Shown piece by piece: positions 54,389 to 62,190 of a DNA stretch of 64,000 bases. How positions within the stretch are numbered: the first letter of the stretch is position 1; each line of letters begins with the position of its first letter. Under the pieces are notes generated by a model, which ran no database searches, was not told where the DNA came from, and was given only the letters and a program-made list of their open reading frames with translations. Where the stretch lies: assembly GCA_015058015.1 (NCBI GenBank), contig SVDM01000006.1, forward strand, positions 101,113 to 165,112. The letters are read 5' to 3'. The translations under genes and the position numbers were made by a program. The stretch is from Lachnospiraceae bacterium. Lineage in GTDB: Bacteria > Bacillota > Clostridia > Lachnospirales > Lachnospiraceae.

Positions 54389-56377
54389 TTATTTATCCTC
54401 AATCTGAAGCAGGTTGCCTTTTAGTTCTATCAATTTATCTCTAAGCTCTGCAGCCGTCTCAAAGTCTAGTTCTGCTGCGGCTTTCTTCATTCTCTTGGTT
54501 ACCTTATCAATCAGTTTCTCCAGTTCCTTCTTATCCATGGATTCGGGATCCTTCTTAAACTCGAAGTTCTCCTTCTCAATCTTCTTGGATATGCTGATAA
54601 GGTCTCTAACCGCCTTCTTAATGGTCTCGGGAGTAATGCCATGTTCCTTATTGTATTCATCCTGAATACGGCGTCTTCTGTTAGTCTCATCAATGGCGAT
54701 CTTCATGGACTCCGTAACAGTATCAGCATACATAATTACATGGCCCTCACTGTTACGAGCTGCACGTCCCACAGTCTGAATAAGTGACGTAGCCGAACGA
54801 AGGAAGCCCTCTTTGTCCGCATCAAGAATAGCTACCAGAGTAATCTCAGGAATATCAAGGCCCTCTCTGAGAAGGTTGATACCCACCAGAACATCAAAGA
54901 CGTCTAATCGCATGTCTCTTATTATCTCCGCCCTCTCCAGCGCGTCTATATCCGCATGCATGTACTTGACCCTGATTCCCGTCTCCCTAAGATAAACTGT
55001 CAAGTCTTCAGCCATCTTCTTGGTAAGGGTAGTAATGAGAACTTTGTTACCGTCCTTTGTCTCCTTGTTAATCTCCGTGATAAGATCATCAATCTGTCCT
55101 TCTACAGGTCGAACATCAATAAGTGGATCAAGAAGTCCCGTAGGTCTTATTATCTGTTCTGCTCGCAGAAGTTCATGCTCGCTCTCATATTCATTGGGAG
55201 TGGCAGACACAAACATCATCTGGTCTATCTTACCTTCAAACTCCTCAAAATTCAAAGGTCTATTATCCAGAGCCGATGGCAGTCTGAATCCGTAATCCAC
55301 CAGAGTAGTCTTACGGGAACGGTCCCCGTTATACATACCCCTTACCTGAGGTATAGTGATATGAGACTCGTCCACAATAATAAGATAATCATCTGTAAAA
55401 TAATCCATCAGAGTGTATGGCGGTGACCCGGGAGCGGTTCCCGCCAAGTGCCTGGAGTAATTCTCTATACCGGAACAGAATCCGGTCTCTTTTAACATCT
55501 CTATATCAAAGTTGGTTCGCTCAGCGATTCTTTGGGCCTCCAACAATTTGTCGTTACTCTTGAAATACTTGATACGTTCTTCAAGTTCCGCCTCAATAGA
55601 CGCCACAGCCCGGTTAATCCTCTCAGGAGGAACAACATAGTGGGATGCCGGAGTAATGGCCGCATACATAAGCTGGCAAAGAATCTCCCCTGTCAGCACG
55701 TCCACCTCCGTAATCCTGTCTATCTCATCCCCGAAGAACTCTACTCTTACAGCCCTCTCGCCGTAGTTGGCCGGGAATATCTCCAAAACATCTCCTCTGG
55801 CCCTGAAAGTTCCACGTCTGAAGTCCATATCGCTTCTGGTGTACTGGATCTCCACCAGTTTATGAATAACCTCATCCCTTCCAATCTCCATTCCGGGACG
55901 TAGAGATAACATAAGATTAATGTAATCCGTAGGACTTCCCAAGCCGTATATACAAGATACACTGGATACCACCACAACATCCCTTCTCTCAGAAAGAGAA
56001 GCTGTAGCAGAAAGCCTCAGTTTATCTATCTCGTCATTAATGGACGAGTCCTTGGCAATATAAGTATCCGTAGAAGGAACATAAGCCTCAGGCTGATAAT
56101 AATCATAATAAGACACGAAATACTCCACCGCATTCTCCGGGAAGAATTCCTTGAATTCTCCGTAGAGCTGAGCCGCCAGAGTCTTATTGTGGGCTATAAC
56201 CAGGGTAGGCTTGTTAAGAGCCTCTATAACATTGGCCATGGTAAATGTCTTACCCGAACCGGTAACACCCAGCAAAGTCTGAAATTGATTGCCCTCCCGA
56301 AAGCCCTTAACCAAAGCCTCTATGGCTTGGGGTTGGTCTCCTGTGGGTTTGTATTCCGAATGAAGCTTAAAGTCCAT
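54389..56377 (-). CDS. uvrB: Excinuclease ABC subunit B
   Basis: Helicase-like subunit that verifies damage and recruits UvrC. 662 residues: Walker [16 protein letters not shown], the beta-hairpin region [21 protein letters not shown], domain 3 motifs [13 protein letters not shown] and [18 protein letters not shown], and the UvrC-binding UVR motif [22 protein letters not shown] at the end. GGGAGAAAG precedes ATG 56377. First gene of uvrBA, with an SOS box 75-90 nt upstream. Confidence 0.97.
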   Translation of the reverse strand: MDFKLHSEYKPTGDQPQAIEALVKGFREGNQFQTLLGVTGSGKTFTMANVIEALNKPTLVIAHNKTLAAQLYGEFKEFFPENAVEYFVSYYDYYQPEAYVPSTDTYIAKDSSINDEIDKLRLSATASLSERRDVVVVSSVSCIYGLGSPTDYINLMLSLRPGMEIGRDEVIHKLVEIQYTRSDMDFRRGTFRARGDVLEIFPANYGERAVRVEFFGDEIDRITEVDVLTGEILCQLMYAAITPASHYVVPPERINRAVASIEAELEERIKYFKSNDKLLEAQRIAERTNFDIEMLKETGFCSGIENYSRHLAGTAPGSPPYTLMDYFTDDYLIIVDESHITIPQVRGMYNGDRSRKTTLVDYGFRLPSALDNRPLNFEEFEGKIDQMMFVSATPNEYESEHELLRAEQIIRPTGLLDPLIDVRPVEGQIDDLITEINKETKDGNKVLITTLTKKMAEDLTVYLRETGIRVKYMHADIDALERAEIIRDMRLDVFDVLVGINLLREGLDIPEITLVAILDADKEGFLRSATSLIQTVGRAARNSEGHVIMYADTVTESMKIAIDETNRRRRIQDEYNKEHGITPETIKKAVRDLISISKKIEKENFEFKKDPESMDKKELEKLIDKVTKRMKKAAAELDFETAAELRDKLIELKGNLLQIEDK

Positions 56378-56396
56378 ATCTTTCTCCCAATAAAAA

Positions 56397-56424
56397 AATG
56401 GTATGCTTTTGATAGCATACCATT
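56397..56424 (-). other. Hairpin at the predicted 5' end of the uvrBA transcript
   Basis: A perfect 11-bp stem AATGGTATGCT / AGCATACCATT followed on the minus strand by a T-run (ATTTTTTTATT) that leads straight into the uvrB ribosome site. It could stop read-through from upstream, or form a 5'-capping hairpin, because the predicted start site falls at its first base. Confidence 0.75.
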
Positions 56425-56428
56425 TTTA

Positions 56429-56457
56429 TTATTAATTGTCTACATTTTTCAGAACAA
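56429..56457 (-). promoter_or_regulatory. Putative uvrBA promoter
   Basis: On the minus strand, TTGTTC (56457-56452) overlaps the SOS box; after 17 nt comes TAATAA (56434-56429). Confidence 0.5.
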
Positions 56458-56464
56458 ATGTTCG
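56451..56464 (-). promoter_or_regulatory. LexA (SOS) box of uvrBA
   Basis: CGAACATTTGTTCT on the minus strand matches the Firmicutes LexA/DinR consensus CGAACnnnnGTTYG except at the last base. It covers the proposed -35, the position expected for repression. Confidence 0.88.
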
Positions 56465-56471
56465 CACTTTT

Positions 56472-56618
56472 TTCACAGTAACTCGAATCCTCATTCATAA
56501 TCCTCACTCTGCTCGGATTATTCATGCGTTTCGAGTTCTGCTTCGCAGCACGAATATAAAAAAATCCCGGCTTGCAAGCGAACTTGCAGCCGGGTTTCTT
56601 TATATTCTTTACTGTGAA
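56472..56618. repeat. 147-bp nested palindrome (long hairpin element C)
   Basis: The outer arms TTCACAGTAA (56472-56481) / TTACTGTGAA (56609-56618) enclose two sub-hairpins. One has arms at 56480-56503 and 56515-56537 (AACTCGAA... / ...TTCGAGTT). The other is 56552-56607, bounded by GAATATAAA/TTTATATTC. The right outer arm ends at the stop codon of the UroD-family gene. Confidence 0.85.
56566..56600. terminator. Terminator of the UroD-family gene (inside element C)
   Basis: Stem CCCGGCTTGCAAG / CTTGCAGCCGGG, one mismatch, loop CGAA, with a T-rich flank on the plus strand and ATTTTTTT on the minus strand. Confidence 0.85.
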
Positions 56619-57611
56619 TTAGAACATCTCTTTGCTCATCTCGTCGATGTACTTGTCGATGCACTCATATACACCAGGGAATGTAGAAACAGGAAGACCC
56701 TGTGAAGCATTGGGGATGAAGTAAAGCTTTCCGCCCTGCTCTGTACAAGCCTCACGAACTTTCTGCTTAACGATGTCTTCTGTCCATCCTTCGAAGTCAA
56801 CCTCAGCTGAATCGATACCACCCATGAAGCTGATCTGTCCGCCGTACTTCTTGATTAACTCAGGAATGTTGTTGGACTTCATAACACCCTGCCATACATC
56901 GATACCCATCTCGATCATGAATGGTACAAGTGTTGCTGCATATGAATCTGAATGGTGAACGATAATCTCAACACCGTTCTCCTTGTATGTTCCGTATACA
57001 TCCTTGTAAGCCTGAAGATAGAACTCTTCGAACATCTCAGGTTTAAGGAATGTTGAAATCTGGCTACCCCAGTCATCATGATGGAATAATGCATCGGGCT
57101 TCATGTACTTGCAGATCTCTTCTGCGTACTTGATCTCCCACTCAGCAAGAGACTTAATAAGGTCTTCCATCTCATCGGGATACTCATAGAAGTTAATAAG
57201 ACAGTTCTGGATCTCCATAAGGTAGTGGCACTGCTCGAAAAGACCAGGTACTACGAAAGGTGATACAAAGTACTCTTCTCTATTAACTGCCTCAGACTGA
57301 TCAAGAAGTGGTTTCCACTTCTCTTCCGGGAATACAACTTCCGGGAACTTAACATAGTCTCTCCAGTTCTCCATATCCTTAATAACAATCTTATCTCCTG
57401 TATGTACAGGGAATGCACCCGGTGTTCCTTCCGGCCAAGATTTTGTAATACCCCAAGCATTAACTACGTTATGCTCACCGTATTTCGGGTTCGGGTTTGT
57501 CATCTGGAACGGTGTGGGGCTTAAGATTTTAATAAACTCGTACTGTTTTACAAAACGCTCCGGATTACCGCCTTTGATAACTTCCATAAAGTTCTGACGT
57601 GGTGTCAACAT
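56619..57611 (-). CDS. Uroporphyrinogen decarboxylase (UroD) family protein, probable corrinoid-type methyltransferase
   Basis: A 330-residue TIM-barrel protein of the UroD/MtaA family: LTPRQNFMEVIKGGNPERFV at the N-terminus, LFHHDDWGSQISTFLKPEMFEEFY, VEIIVHHSDSYAATLVPFMIEMGIDVWQG, and FIPNASQGLPVSTFPGVY. In clostridia such proteins more often move methyl groups between corrinoid proteins and thiols than act in haem synthesis. No haem or corrinoid genes lie nearby, so the substrate is unknown. The start is ATG 57611 with AAGGAGG upstream; an in-frame extension of 48 codons further up lacks a ribosome site. Confidence 0.85.
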   Translation of the reverse strand: MLTPRQNFMEVIKGGNPERFVKQYEFIKILSPTPFQMTNPNPKYGEHNVVNAWGITKSWPEGTPGAFPVHTGDKIVIKDMENWRDYVKFPEVVFPEEKWKPLLDQSEAVNREEYFVSPFVVPGLFEQCHYLMEIQNCLINFYEYPDEMEDLIKSLAEWEIKYAEEICKYMKPDALFHHDDWGSQISTFLKPEMFEEFYLQAYKDVYGTYKENGVEIIVHHSDSYAATLVPFMIEMGIDVWQGVMKSNNIPELIKKYGGQISFMGGIDSAEVDFEGWTEDIVKQKVREACTEQGGKLYFIPNASQGLPVSTFPGVYECIDKYIDEMSKEMF

Positions 57612-57746
57612 ATTTTTTTCCTCCTTACCAATACTATAAAATATATGTTTTGAGAAACACTTCGCGTTCTCATAACGTCCTTGTTCCAGGCCATCATACT
57701 CATCTTTCACAAAGAACGCATAATTAACCATAGACATTATAGAGAT

Positions 57747-57775
57747 ATTATACAAAAAAAAGTACCCTCAAACAA
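57747..57775 (-). promoter_or_regulatory. Promoter of the UroD-family gene
   Basis: On the minus strand, TTGTTT (57775-57770), a 17-nt spacer and consensus TATAAT (57752-57747). The leader is about 130 nt. A 10-bp palindrome TTTGTACAAA (57796-57805) lies about 20 bp upstream of the -35 and could be an operator. Confidence 0.6.
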
Positions 57776-57867
57776 TAGGAAATGTATACTTTGTATTTGT
57801 ACAAACCGTCGCAACTTGATATTATTATAAAATTCCTCTTGACAAATAATTGACAAAGTCAGTGTTT

Positions 57868-57906
57868 CAAAAAGAAAAGCACAGGAAATAAAGCTCTCCT
57901 GTGCTT
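57868..57906 (-). terminator. Terminator of cheY
   Basis: Minus-strand stem AAGCACAGGA / TCCTGTGCTT followed by TTCTTTTT. Confidence 0.88.
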
Positions 57907-57916
57907 ATAAATCATA

Positions 57917-58279
57917 TTAACCTAAAACTTTCTTAACTGCTTCAAGAACTCTGTCCGGCTGGAAGGGCTTAACGATAAAGTCCTTAGCTCCCGACTGGAT
58001 AGCCTCAATAACCATGGCCTGCTGTCCCATAGCCGAACACATAATAACCTTGGCTTCCGCATCTCCTTCTCTAATCTTCTTCAGTGCTTGAAGACCGTCC
58101 ATCTCAGGCATAGTGATGTCCATGAGAACAAGGTCCGGTTTGAGTTCATTGTATTTGTCCACTGCGTCTAATCCGTTAACGCCCTCTCCGACTACTTCAT
58201 AACCGTTCTTACCGAGGACATCCTTAATCATCATTCTCATGAAAGCAGCGTCGTCTACAATTAATATCCTATTAGCCAT
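57917..58279 (-). CDS. cheY: CheY-type single-domain response regulator
   Basis: A 120-residue receiver domain with no output domain. The acidic pocket is D9/D10 (ILIVDDAAF), the phospho-acceptor is D54 (LVLMDITMPEMDG), and K104 lies in DFIVKPFQP, with MRMMIKDVLGKNGYEVVGEG typical of CheY proteins. It signals the flagellar switch, or acts as a free phospho-relay partner. It is monocistronic, with its own promoter and terminator, away from other chemotaxis genes. Confidence 0.93.
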   Translation of the reverse strand: MANRILIVDDAAFMRMMIKDVLGKNGYEVVGEGVNGLDAVDKYNELKPDLVLMDITMPEMDGLQALKKIREGDAEAKVIMCSAMGQQAMVIEAIQSGAKDFIVKPFQPDRVLEAVKKVLG

Positions 58280-58376
58280 ATATATATTCCTCCTACTTAA
58301 GCCCCATGCCTTGGGTATCCGTCGATTTTCCTTTTGTTCGACATATTATGATAGGCAAAATCCAACTTATACGAAC

Positions 58377-58405
58377 ATTTTATAGCATAATCAACGAATT
58401 TGCAA
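58377..58405 (-). promoter_or_regulatory. Putative cheY promoter
   Basis: On the minus strand, TTGCAA (58405-58400), a 17-nt spacer and TAAAAT (58382-58377), about 100 nt upstream of the cheY ATG. No sigma-D type flagellar promoter is seen. Confidence 0.45.
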
Positions 58406-58432
58406 CAATTATCTGATAATTTTTATATTTTT

Positions 58433-58669
58433 TTACTTTGAAAGAGTATTCATGTATTCTGAGATAGCATCGTAGTTAACTTCTATTGCCTCGGACTTCT
58501 GCTGATCCGTGATATTATTGGCAAGAGAGAAGCCTACCCAACCTAAAAGAGCAATTGTAAGACAAGCCGCAATACCGGTGCGATATATCTTCATTCTCTT
58601 ATCTTTCTTGATGTTATCCTTACGATTAGCTTTTTCTTCTTTATACGCGTCTACTTTAGCCTGACTCAT
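58433..58669 (-). CDS. Small single-pass membrane protein, function unknown
   Basis: A 78-residue protein: a basic, helical N-terminus (YKEEKANRKDNIKKDKRMK), one transmembrane helix (GIAACLTIALLGWVGFSLA) and a short outer tail (AIEVNYDAISEYMNTLSK). No family is recognised. It starts 22 nt after the transglutaminase-fold lipoprotein gene, so the two are probably co-transcribed. Confidence 0.72.
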   Translation of the reverse strand: MSQAKVDAYKEEKANRKDNIKKDKRMKIYRTGIAACLTIALLGWVGFSLANNITDQQKSEAIEVNYDAISEYMNTLSK

Positions 58670-58691
58670 ATACTCCGATATCCTTTCTATT

Positions 58692-59804
58692 TTACTGCTG
58701 TTGAAATATTATACTCAAAACTTTCAGTTCCTCATTATTATACATGAAAACTCGTTTTGTGAAAGTACAAAAATCAAAAACATGATTATTTGTTATAAAA
58801 TAATCCACTGCCCACTTGTAAGTGTCATCGGAATCGAACTTCATGGATACGAAGTTCTTGCGGTCGATATCCGCCGAATAAATGGCATCTCCGACGATAT
58901 TCTTATTCTTTACATTAAAGAACAGCTTCTCATGAACATAATAATTATCTTTGGTTGCGTTACATTCCGGAAGCGTCAACTCATCATCTATTACATGACT
59001 CTTGGCAATCTCTTCAGATGTCACTCCAAAATAAGCATAGTTGATATAGTTGCTTATCTCTTTGTTGGATGCAAATGCCGGGTCGCCCCAGGTTACGTCG
59101 AAATAATAATACTCGCCGTCAAGCTTTACAATGTTCCATGCATGGGACTCATTCTTGGCAGTTCCCTTAACCAGTGTGGACTCAATCCCCACCTTGCTCA
59201 AAAGATACTGGAAGGCCTTGGCATAGCCCTGGCAAACCGATTGCCTGTTTACGAAAACGCTTATTATGTTCTGGTTCTCCTCCGAACCCGCAACATACTC
59301 TACTTCTGACACAATAGTATCGAAGATTATCTTGACCTTTTGAAAATCATCTGCTCCCGCAGGAATCTTGGCAAGCCATGAATCGGCAGTCTTGTCTATC
59401 TGCTCCTTATAATCATACCGTTCCTGTTTGGTCTGAGTATAAACGGGAATAAACTCTGTTTTTACAGAGCCATCCACATACTTGGTGCTATTGCGATTAA
59501 AACTGGTGCACCAGAAGATCTCCGGGTGATCCTTTAACACAAAGTAGAATACCTTCTTCATGTTCTCATCCGGAATAGTCTCCACTTCAATGCTCTCAAG
59601 ATGATTGGTCAGAGAATACTCCATATTATTGTACACCAGCTTCTCTTTGTCATCTAAGCATTCATATGCATACAAGCCCTTTGAAGCAGCCGGCGCCTGA
59701 GTAGTCTTGGAAGAATTACCTCCTGATGAGGACAAGAGTCCACACCCCGACAACATTACCGCACATATTAAGACTGTTAAGAAAACGTGGCCTCTCCTTC
59801 TCAT
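58692..59804 (-). CDS. Lipoprotein with transglutaminase-like domain
   Basis: A 370-residue exported lipoprotein. The signal peptide ends in the lipobox LSGC (lipidated Cys at about residue 21), then a Ser/Gly/Thr linker. Residues about 150-260 form a transglutaminase-like core with the triad in SVCQGYAKAFQYLL (Cys), SHAWNIVKLDGEYYY (His) and FDVTWGDP (Asp). Such proteins may act as peptidases or crosslinkers at the cell surface; the substrate is unknown. Its start lies 39 nt downstream of the htpG stop, so it may share the htpG message. Confidence 0.9.
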   Translation of the reverse strand: MRRRGHVFLTVLICAVMLSGCGLLSSSGGNSSKTTQAPAASKGLYAYECLDDKEKLVYNNMEYSLTNHLESIEVETIPDENMKKVFYFVLKDHPEIFWCTSFNRNSTKYVDGSVKTEFIPVYTQTKQERYDYKEQIDKTADSWLAKIPAGADDFQKVKIIFDTIVSEVEYVAGSEENQNIISVFVNRQSVCQGYAKAFQYLLSKVGIESTLVKGTAKNESHAWNIVKLDGEYYYFDVTWGDPAFASNKEISNYINYAYFGVTSEEIAKSHVIDDELTLPECNATKDNYYVHEKLFFNVKNKNIVGDAIYSADIDRKNFVSMKFDSDDTYKWAVDYFITNNHVFDFCTFTKRVFMYNNEELKVLSIIFQQQ

Positions 59805-59843
59805 TAAGGTCCTCTCTCTCAGGAAGTCCTCCGGCAGTTGCTC

Positions 59844-61892
59844 TTAAACTTCCGCCAGAAGTTCCATTATCTTATTGCTTCTTGCAACAAATTCAGTCAT
59901 CTCATTGGGTTCCAACGGGGCATTTGCAATCTTGGCAAGGTCATATAACTGCTTGCACATAAGATCCACATTGTCTCCCTTTTCATTATCGAATATATAC
60001 TTAACAAGCGTATTGTTAGCGTTCAGCACGAGTGTCGCATCATTACCCCCCATCATGCCAAAGTCCATTCCGGACATACGATACATCTTCATCATATCCG
60101 CCATACGTCTTGAGTCTTCATTCATGACTATCATAGAGGAAATGCTTGAGTTTTTCAAGTTTTCAACTCTAACTTTTAAGTTATCGTTTCCTATTGCCTC
60201 TTTAAATGTCTTGGTAAGGCCTTCTTCTAACTTCTTGTACTCTTCTGCATCAAGCTCTTCACCCTTTAAATCGTCTGTTACATCCGCATCGATTCTCTGG
60301 AACTTGTAGTCTGAATTTCTGTGCTCAAGCTGGGTAATAAAGGATGTGTCGATACCATGGTCTAATATAACCGCATCCTTTCCCTGCTCCTTGAACATAT
60401 TAATGTACTGGCTCTGCTGTTTGGCGTCAGTTACATAGTAGACGATTTCCTTCTTTTGCTCCGGTGCGTCGGCATTTGCCTCATCTTTATTCTCCTCGCC
60501 CTCAGGCTTCTCCACAGGCTTTAAGAATTCCGGCAATGTAAGGTATTTGCCGTCGAGATTCTTAAAGAGAATGTAATCATTCATCTTGTCGCAGAACTTG
60601 TCGTCTTTTAAGCAGCCGAACTTAATGAAGGGAGAAATGTCATCCCAGTACTTCTCATAGTTCTCCTTATCGGTCTTACACATACCGGATAATTTATCAG
60701 CCACCTTCTTAGTGATGTAATCTGAAATCTTGTTTACAAAGCCGTCGTTTTGCAGGGCTGATCTTGATACGTTAAGGGGCAGGTCCGGACAATCAATTAC
60801 ACCTTTTAAGAGCATTAAGAACTCCGGAATAACTTCTTTGATGTTATCTGCGATAAATACCTGGTTGTTGAATAATTTGATGGTTCCTTCTATGGACTCA
60901 TACTCCATGTTAATCTTGGGGAAGTAGAGAATTCCCTTAAGGTTGAAGGGGTAGTCCATGTTAAGGTGAATCCAGAACAAAGGCTCTTTAAAGTCCATAA
61001 ATACCTTGCGGTAGAACTCCTTGTACTCCTCATCCGTACAGTCATTGGGATGCTTTGCCCAAAGAGGATGTGTATCATTGAGAGCCTCAGGTCTCTTTAA
61101 TATCTTCAACTTCTCGGTCTTCGGAGATATTTCCACTATCTCCTTCTCGCCGTTCTCGTTTTCTTTTTCTTCTGTCTTGGCTTCTTCCACTATTGTCTCG
61201 ATAACAGTATCTGTATCAAGCTTCTCCTCCGGCAGGATGGTCTCATACTCCGGCTCGGCGTTGGTTCTTGTAAGGAAGATGGGTACAGGCATAAATCCGC
61301 AGTACTTCTCAATTACTTCTCTTGCTCTGTATTCATTGGAGAACTCTACGCACTCTTCGCTAAGGAAAAGGGTAATCTTGGTTCCTACCTCTTTCTTGTC
61401 TCCTTCTTCAATAGAATACTCGGTACCGCCGTCGCACTCCCAGTGTACCGGCTTAGCGCCTTCCTTGTAGGATAATGTATCAATGTGTACCTCATCAGCC
61501 ACCATAAATGCTGAGTAGAATCCCAGTCCGAAATGTCCGATAATCTGGTCTTCATTGGTCTTATCTTTATACTTCTCAAGGAAATCAGTAGCTCCGGAGA
61601 AGGCAATCTGAGTGATATACTCTTCCACTTCCTCAGCTGTCATACCAAGTCCTGTATCTATTACCTGGATAGTCTTATCTTCCGGACTTACGATTACCTG
61701 AATCTCTTCTTTATAGTCATCAGGAAGGCTGTACTCTCCCATCATATCAAGTTTCTTTAACTTGGTAACCGCATCGCATCCGTTAGAGATAAGCTCTCTC
61801 ATAAATATATCGTGGTCTGAATACAACCACTTCTTAATTATAGGAAATATGTTTTCACTGTTAATTGATAATGATCCTGTCTTAGCTGCCAT
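59844..61892 (-). CDS. htpG: Hsp90 family molecular chaperone
   Basis: Cytosolic ATP-dependent chaperone. GHKL ATPase motifs: RELISNGCDAVTKL (Glu-Asn site), VIDTGLGMTAEEV and IIGHFGLGFYSAFMVAD. The middle domain has DFKEPLFWIHLNMDYPFNLKGILYFP and PLNVSRSALQND with its catalytic Arg, and the C-terminal dimerisation domain ends near EPNEMTEFVARSNKIMELL. The 682-residue form starting at ATG 61892 is chosen because AAGGAG lies 8 nt upstream; a frame 17 codons longer has no ribosome site. It is preceded by a CIRCE element. Confidence 0.96.
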   Translation of the reverse strand: MAAKTGSLSINSENIFPIIKKWLYSDHDIFMRELISNGCDAVTKLKKLDMMGEYSLPDDYKEEIQVIVSPEDKTIQVIDTGLGMTAEEVEEYITQIAFSGATDFLEKYKDKTNEDQIIGHFGLGFYSAFMVADEVHIDTLSYKEGAKPVHWECDGGTEYSIEEGDKKEVGTKITLFLSEECVEFSNEYRAREVIEKYCGFMPVPIFLTRTNAEPEYETILPEEKLDTDTVIETIVEEAKTEEKENENGEKEIVEISPKTEKLKILKRPEALNDTHPLWAKHPNDCTDEEYKEFYRKVFMDFKEPLFWIHLNMDYPFNLKGILYFPKINMEYESIEGTIKLFNNQVFIADNIKEVIPEFLMLLKGVIDCPDLPLNVSRSALQNDGFVNKISDYITKKVADKLSGMCKTDKENYEKYWDDISPFIKFGCLKDDKFCDKMNDYILFKNLDGKYLTLPEFLKPVEKPEGEENKDEANADAPEQKKEIVYYVTDAKQQSQYINMFKEQGKDAVILDHGIDTSFITQLEHRNSDYKFQRIDADVTDDLKGEELDAEEYKKLEEGLTKTFKEAIGNDNLKVRVENLKNSSISSMIVMNEDSRRMADMMKMYRMSGMDFGMMGGNDATLVLNANNTLVKYIFDNEKGDNVDLMCKQLYDLAKIANAPLEPNEMTEFVARSNKIMELLAEV

Positions 61893-61948
61893 TATAAACA
61901 CTCCTTTTGTAACTCTTTTCACTGTGGAGATATACTCCCACATGGAAT

Positions 61949-61977
61949 ATATTAAACCCGGGTATTTGAGAAGTCAA
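61949..61977 (-). promoter_or_regulatory. Sigma-A promoter of htpG
   Basis: On the minus strand, TTGACT (61977-61972), a 17-nt spacer and TAATAT (61954-61949), about 55 nt upstream of the ATG and 7 bp downstream of CIRCE. Confidence 0.7.
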
Positions 61978-61984
61978 GAAGAAA

Positions 61985-62011
61985 TTAGCACTCTTTTGGC
62001 GAGAGTGCTAA
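61985..62011 (-). promoter_or_regulatory. CIRCE element (HrcA operator)
   Basis: An exact TTAGCACTC-N9-GAGTGCTAA inverted repeat, the known HrcA binding site, just upstream of the htpG -35. It predicts heat-inducible, HrcA-repressed htpG. Confidence 0.97.
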
Positions 62012-62046
62012 CAAAAGGCTGTTTCATTAGATTTGTTTTAGCATAT

Positions 62047-62187
62047 AGCAACAGAACAACAGGTATATTTAAGGGACGCTCTCGCTCTGTCCTCGCAGTA
62101 GCGGTTCTAAACTCTGTGACACTTAGTGTCCCAATCGTTAAGAACCGACGCTGTGGACGCCCTTAAATACACCTGTTTTCTGTTTGC
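62047..62187. repeat. 141-bp nested palindrome (long hairpin element B)
   Basis: The outer arms at 62047-62075 and 62158-62187 (containing ACAGGTATATTTAAGGG against CCCTTAAATACACCTGT) match at about 27 of 29 positions. Inner arms CGGTTCT/AGAACCG and a central ACACTTAGTGT palindrome complete it. It begins 3 nt after the stop of the surface-protein gene and ends about 35 bp before CIRCE. No T-run follows. Confidence 0.85.
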
Positions 62188-62190
62188 ACA

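Noticed and set aside
57612..57755. 48-codon in-frame extension of the UroD-family protein
   Set aside because: Unlike the family N-terminus, no ribosome site, while AAGGAGG sits directly before ATG 57611; the open frame is probably chance.
58701..59309. 202-codon plus-strand frame opposite the transglutaminase-like gene
   Set aside because: Fully antisense to a gene with a lipobox and an intact catalytic triad; an ordinary shadow.
62013..62190. tRNA or rRNA-like structure in the palindromic region
   Set aside because: No T-loop, anticodon arm or CCA-like end; the pairing is a long simple palindrome.
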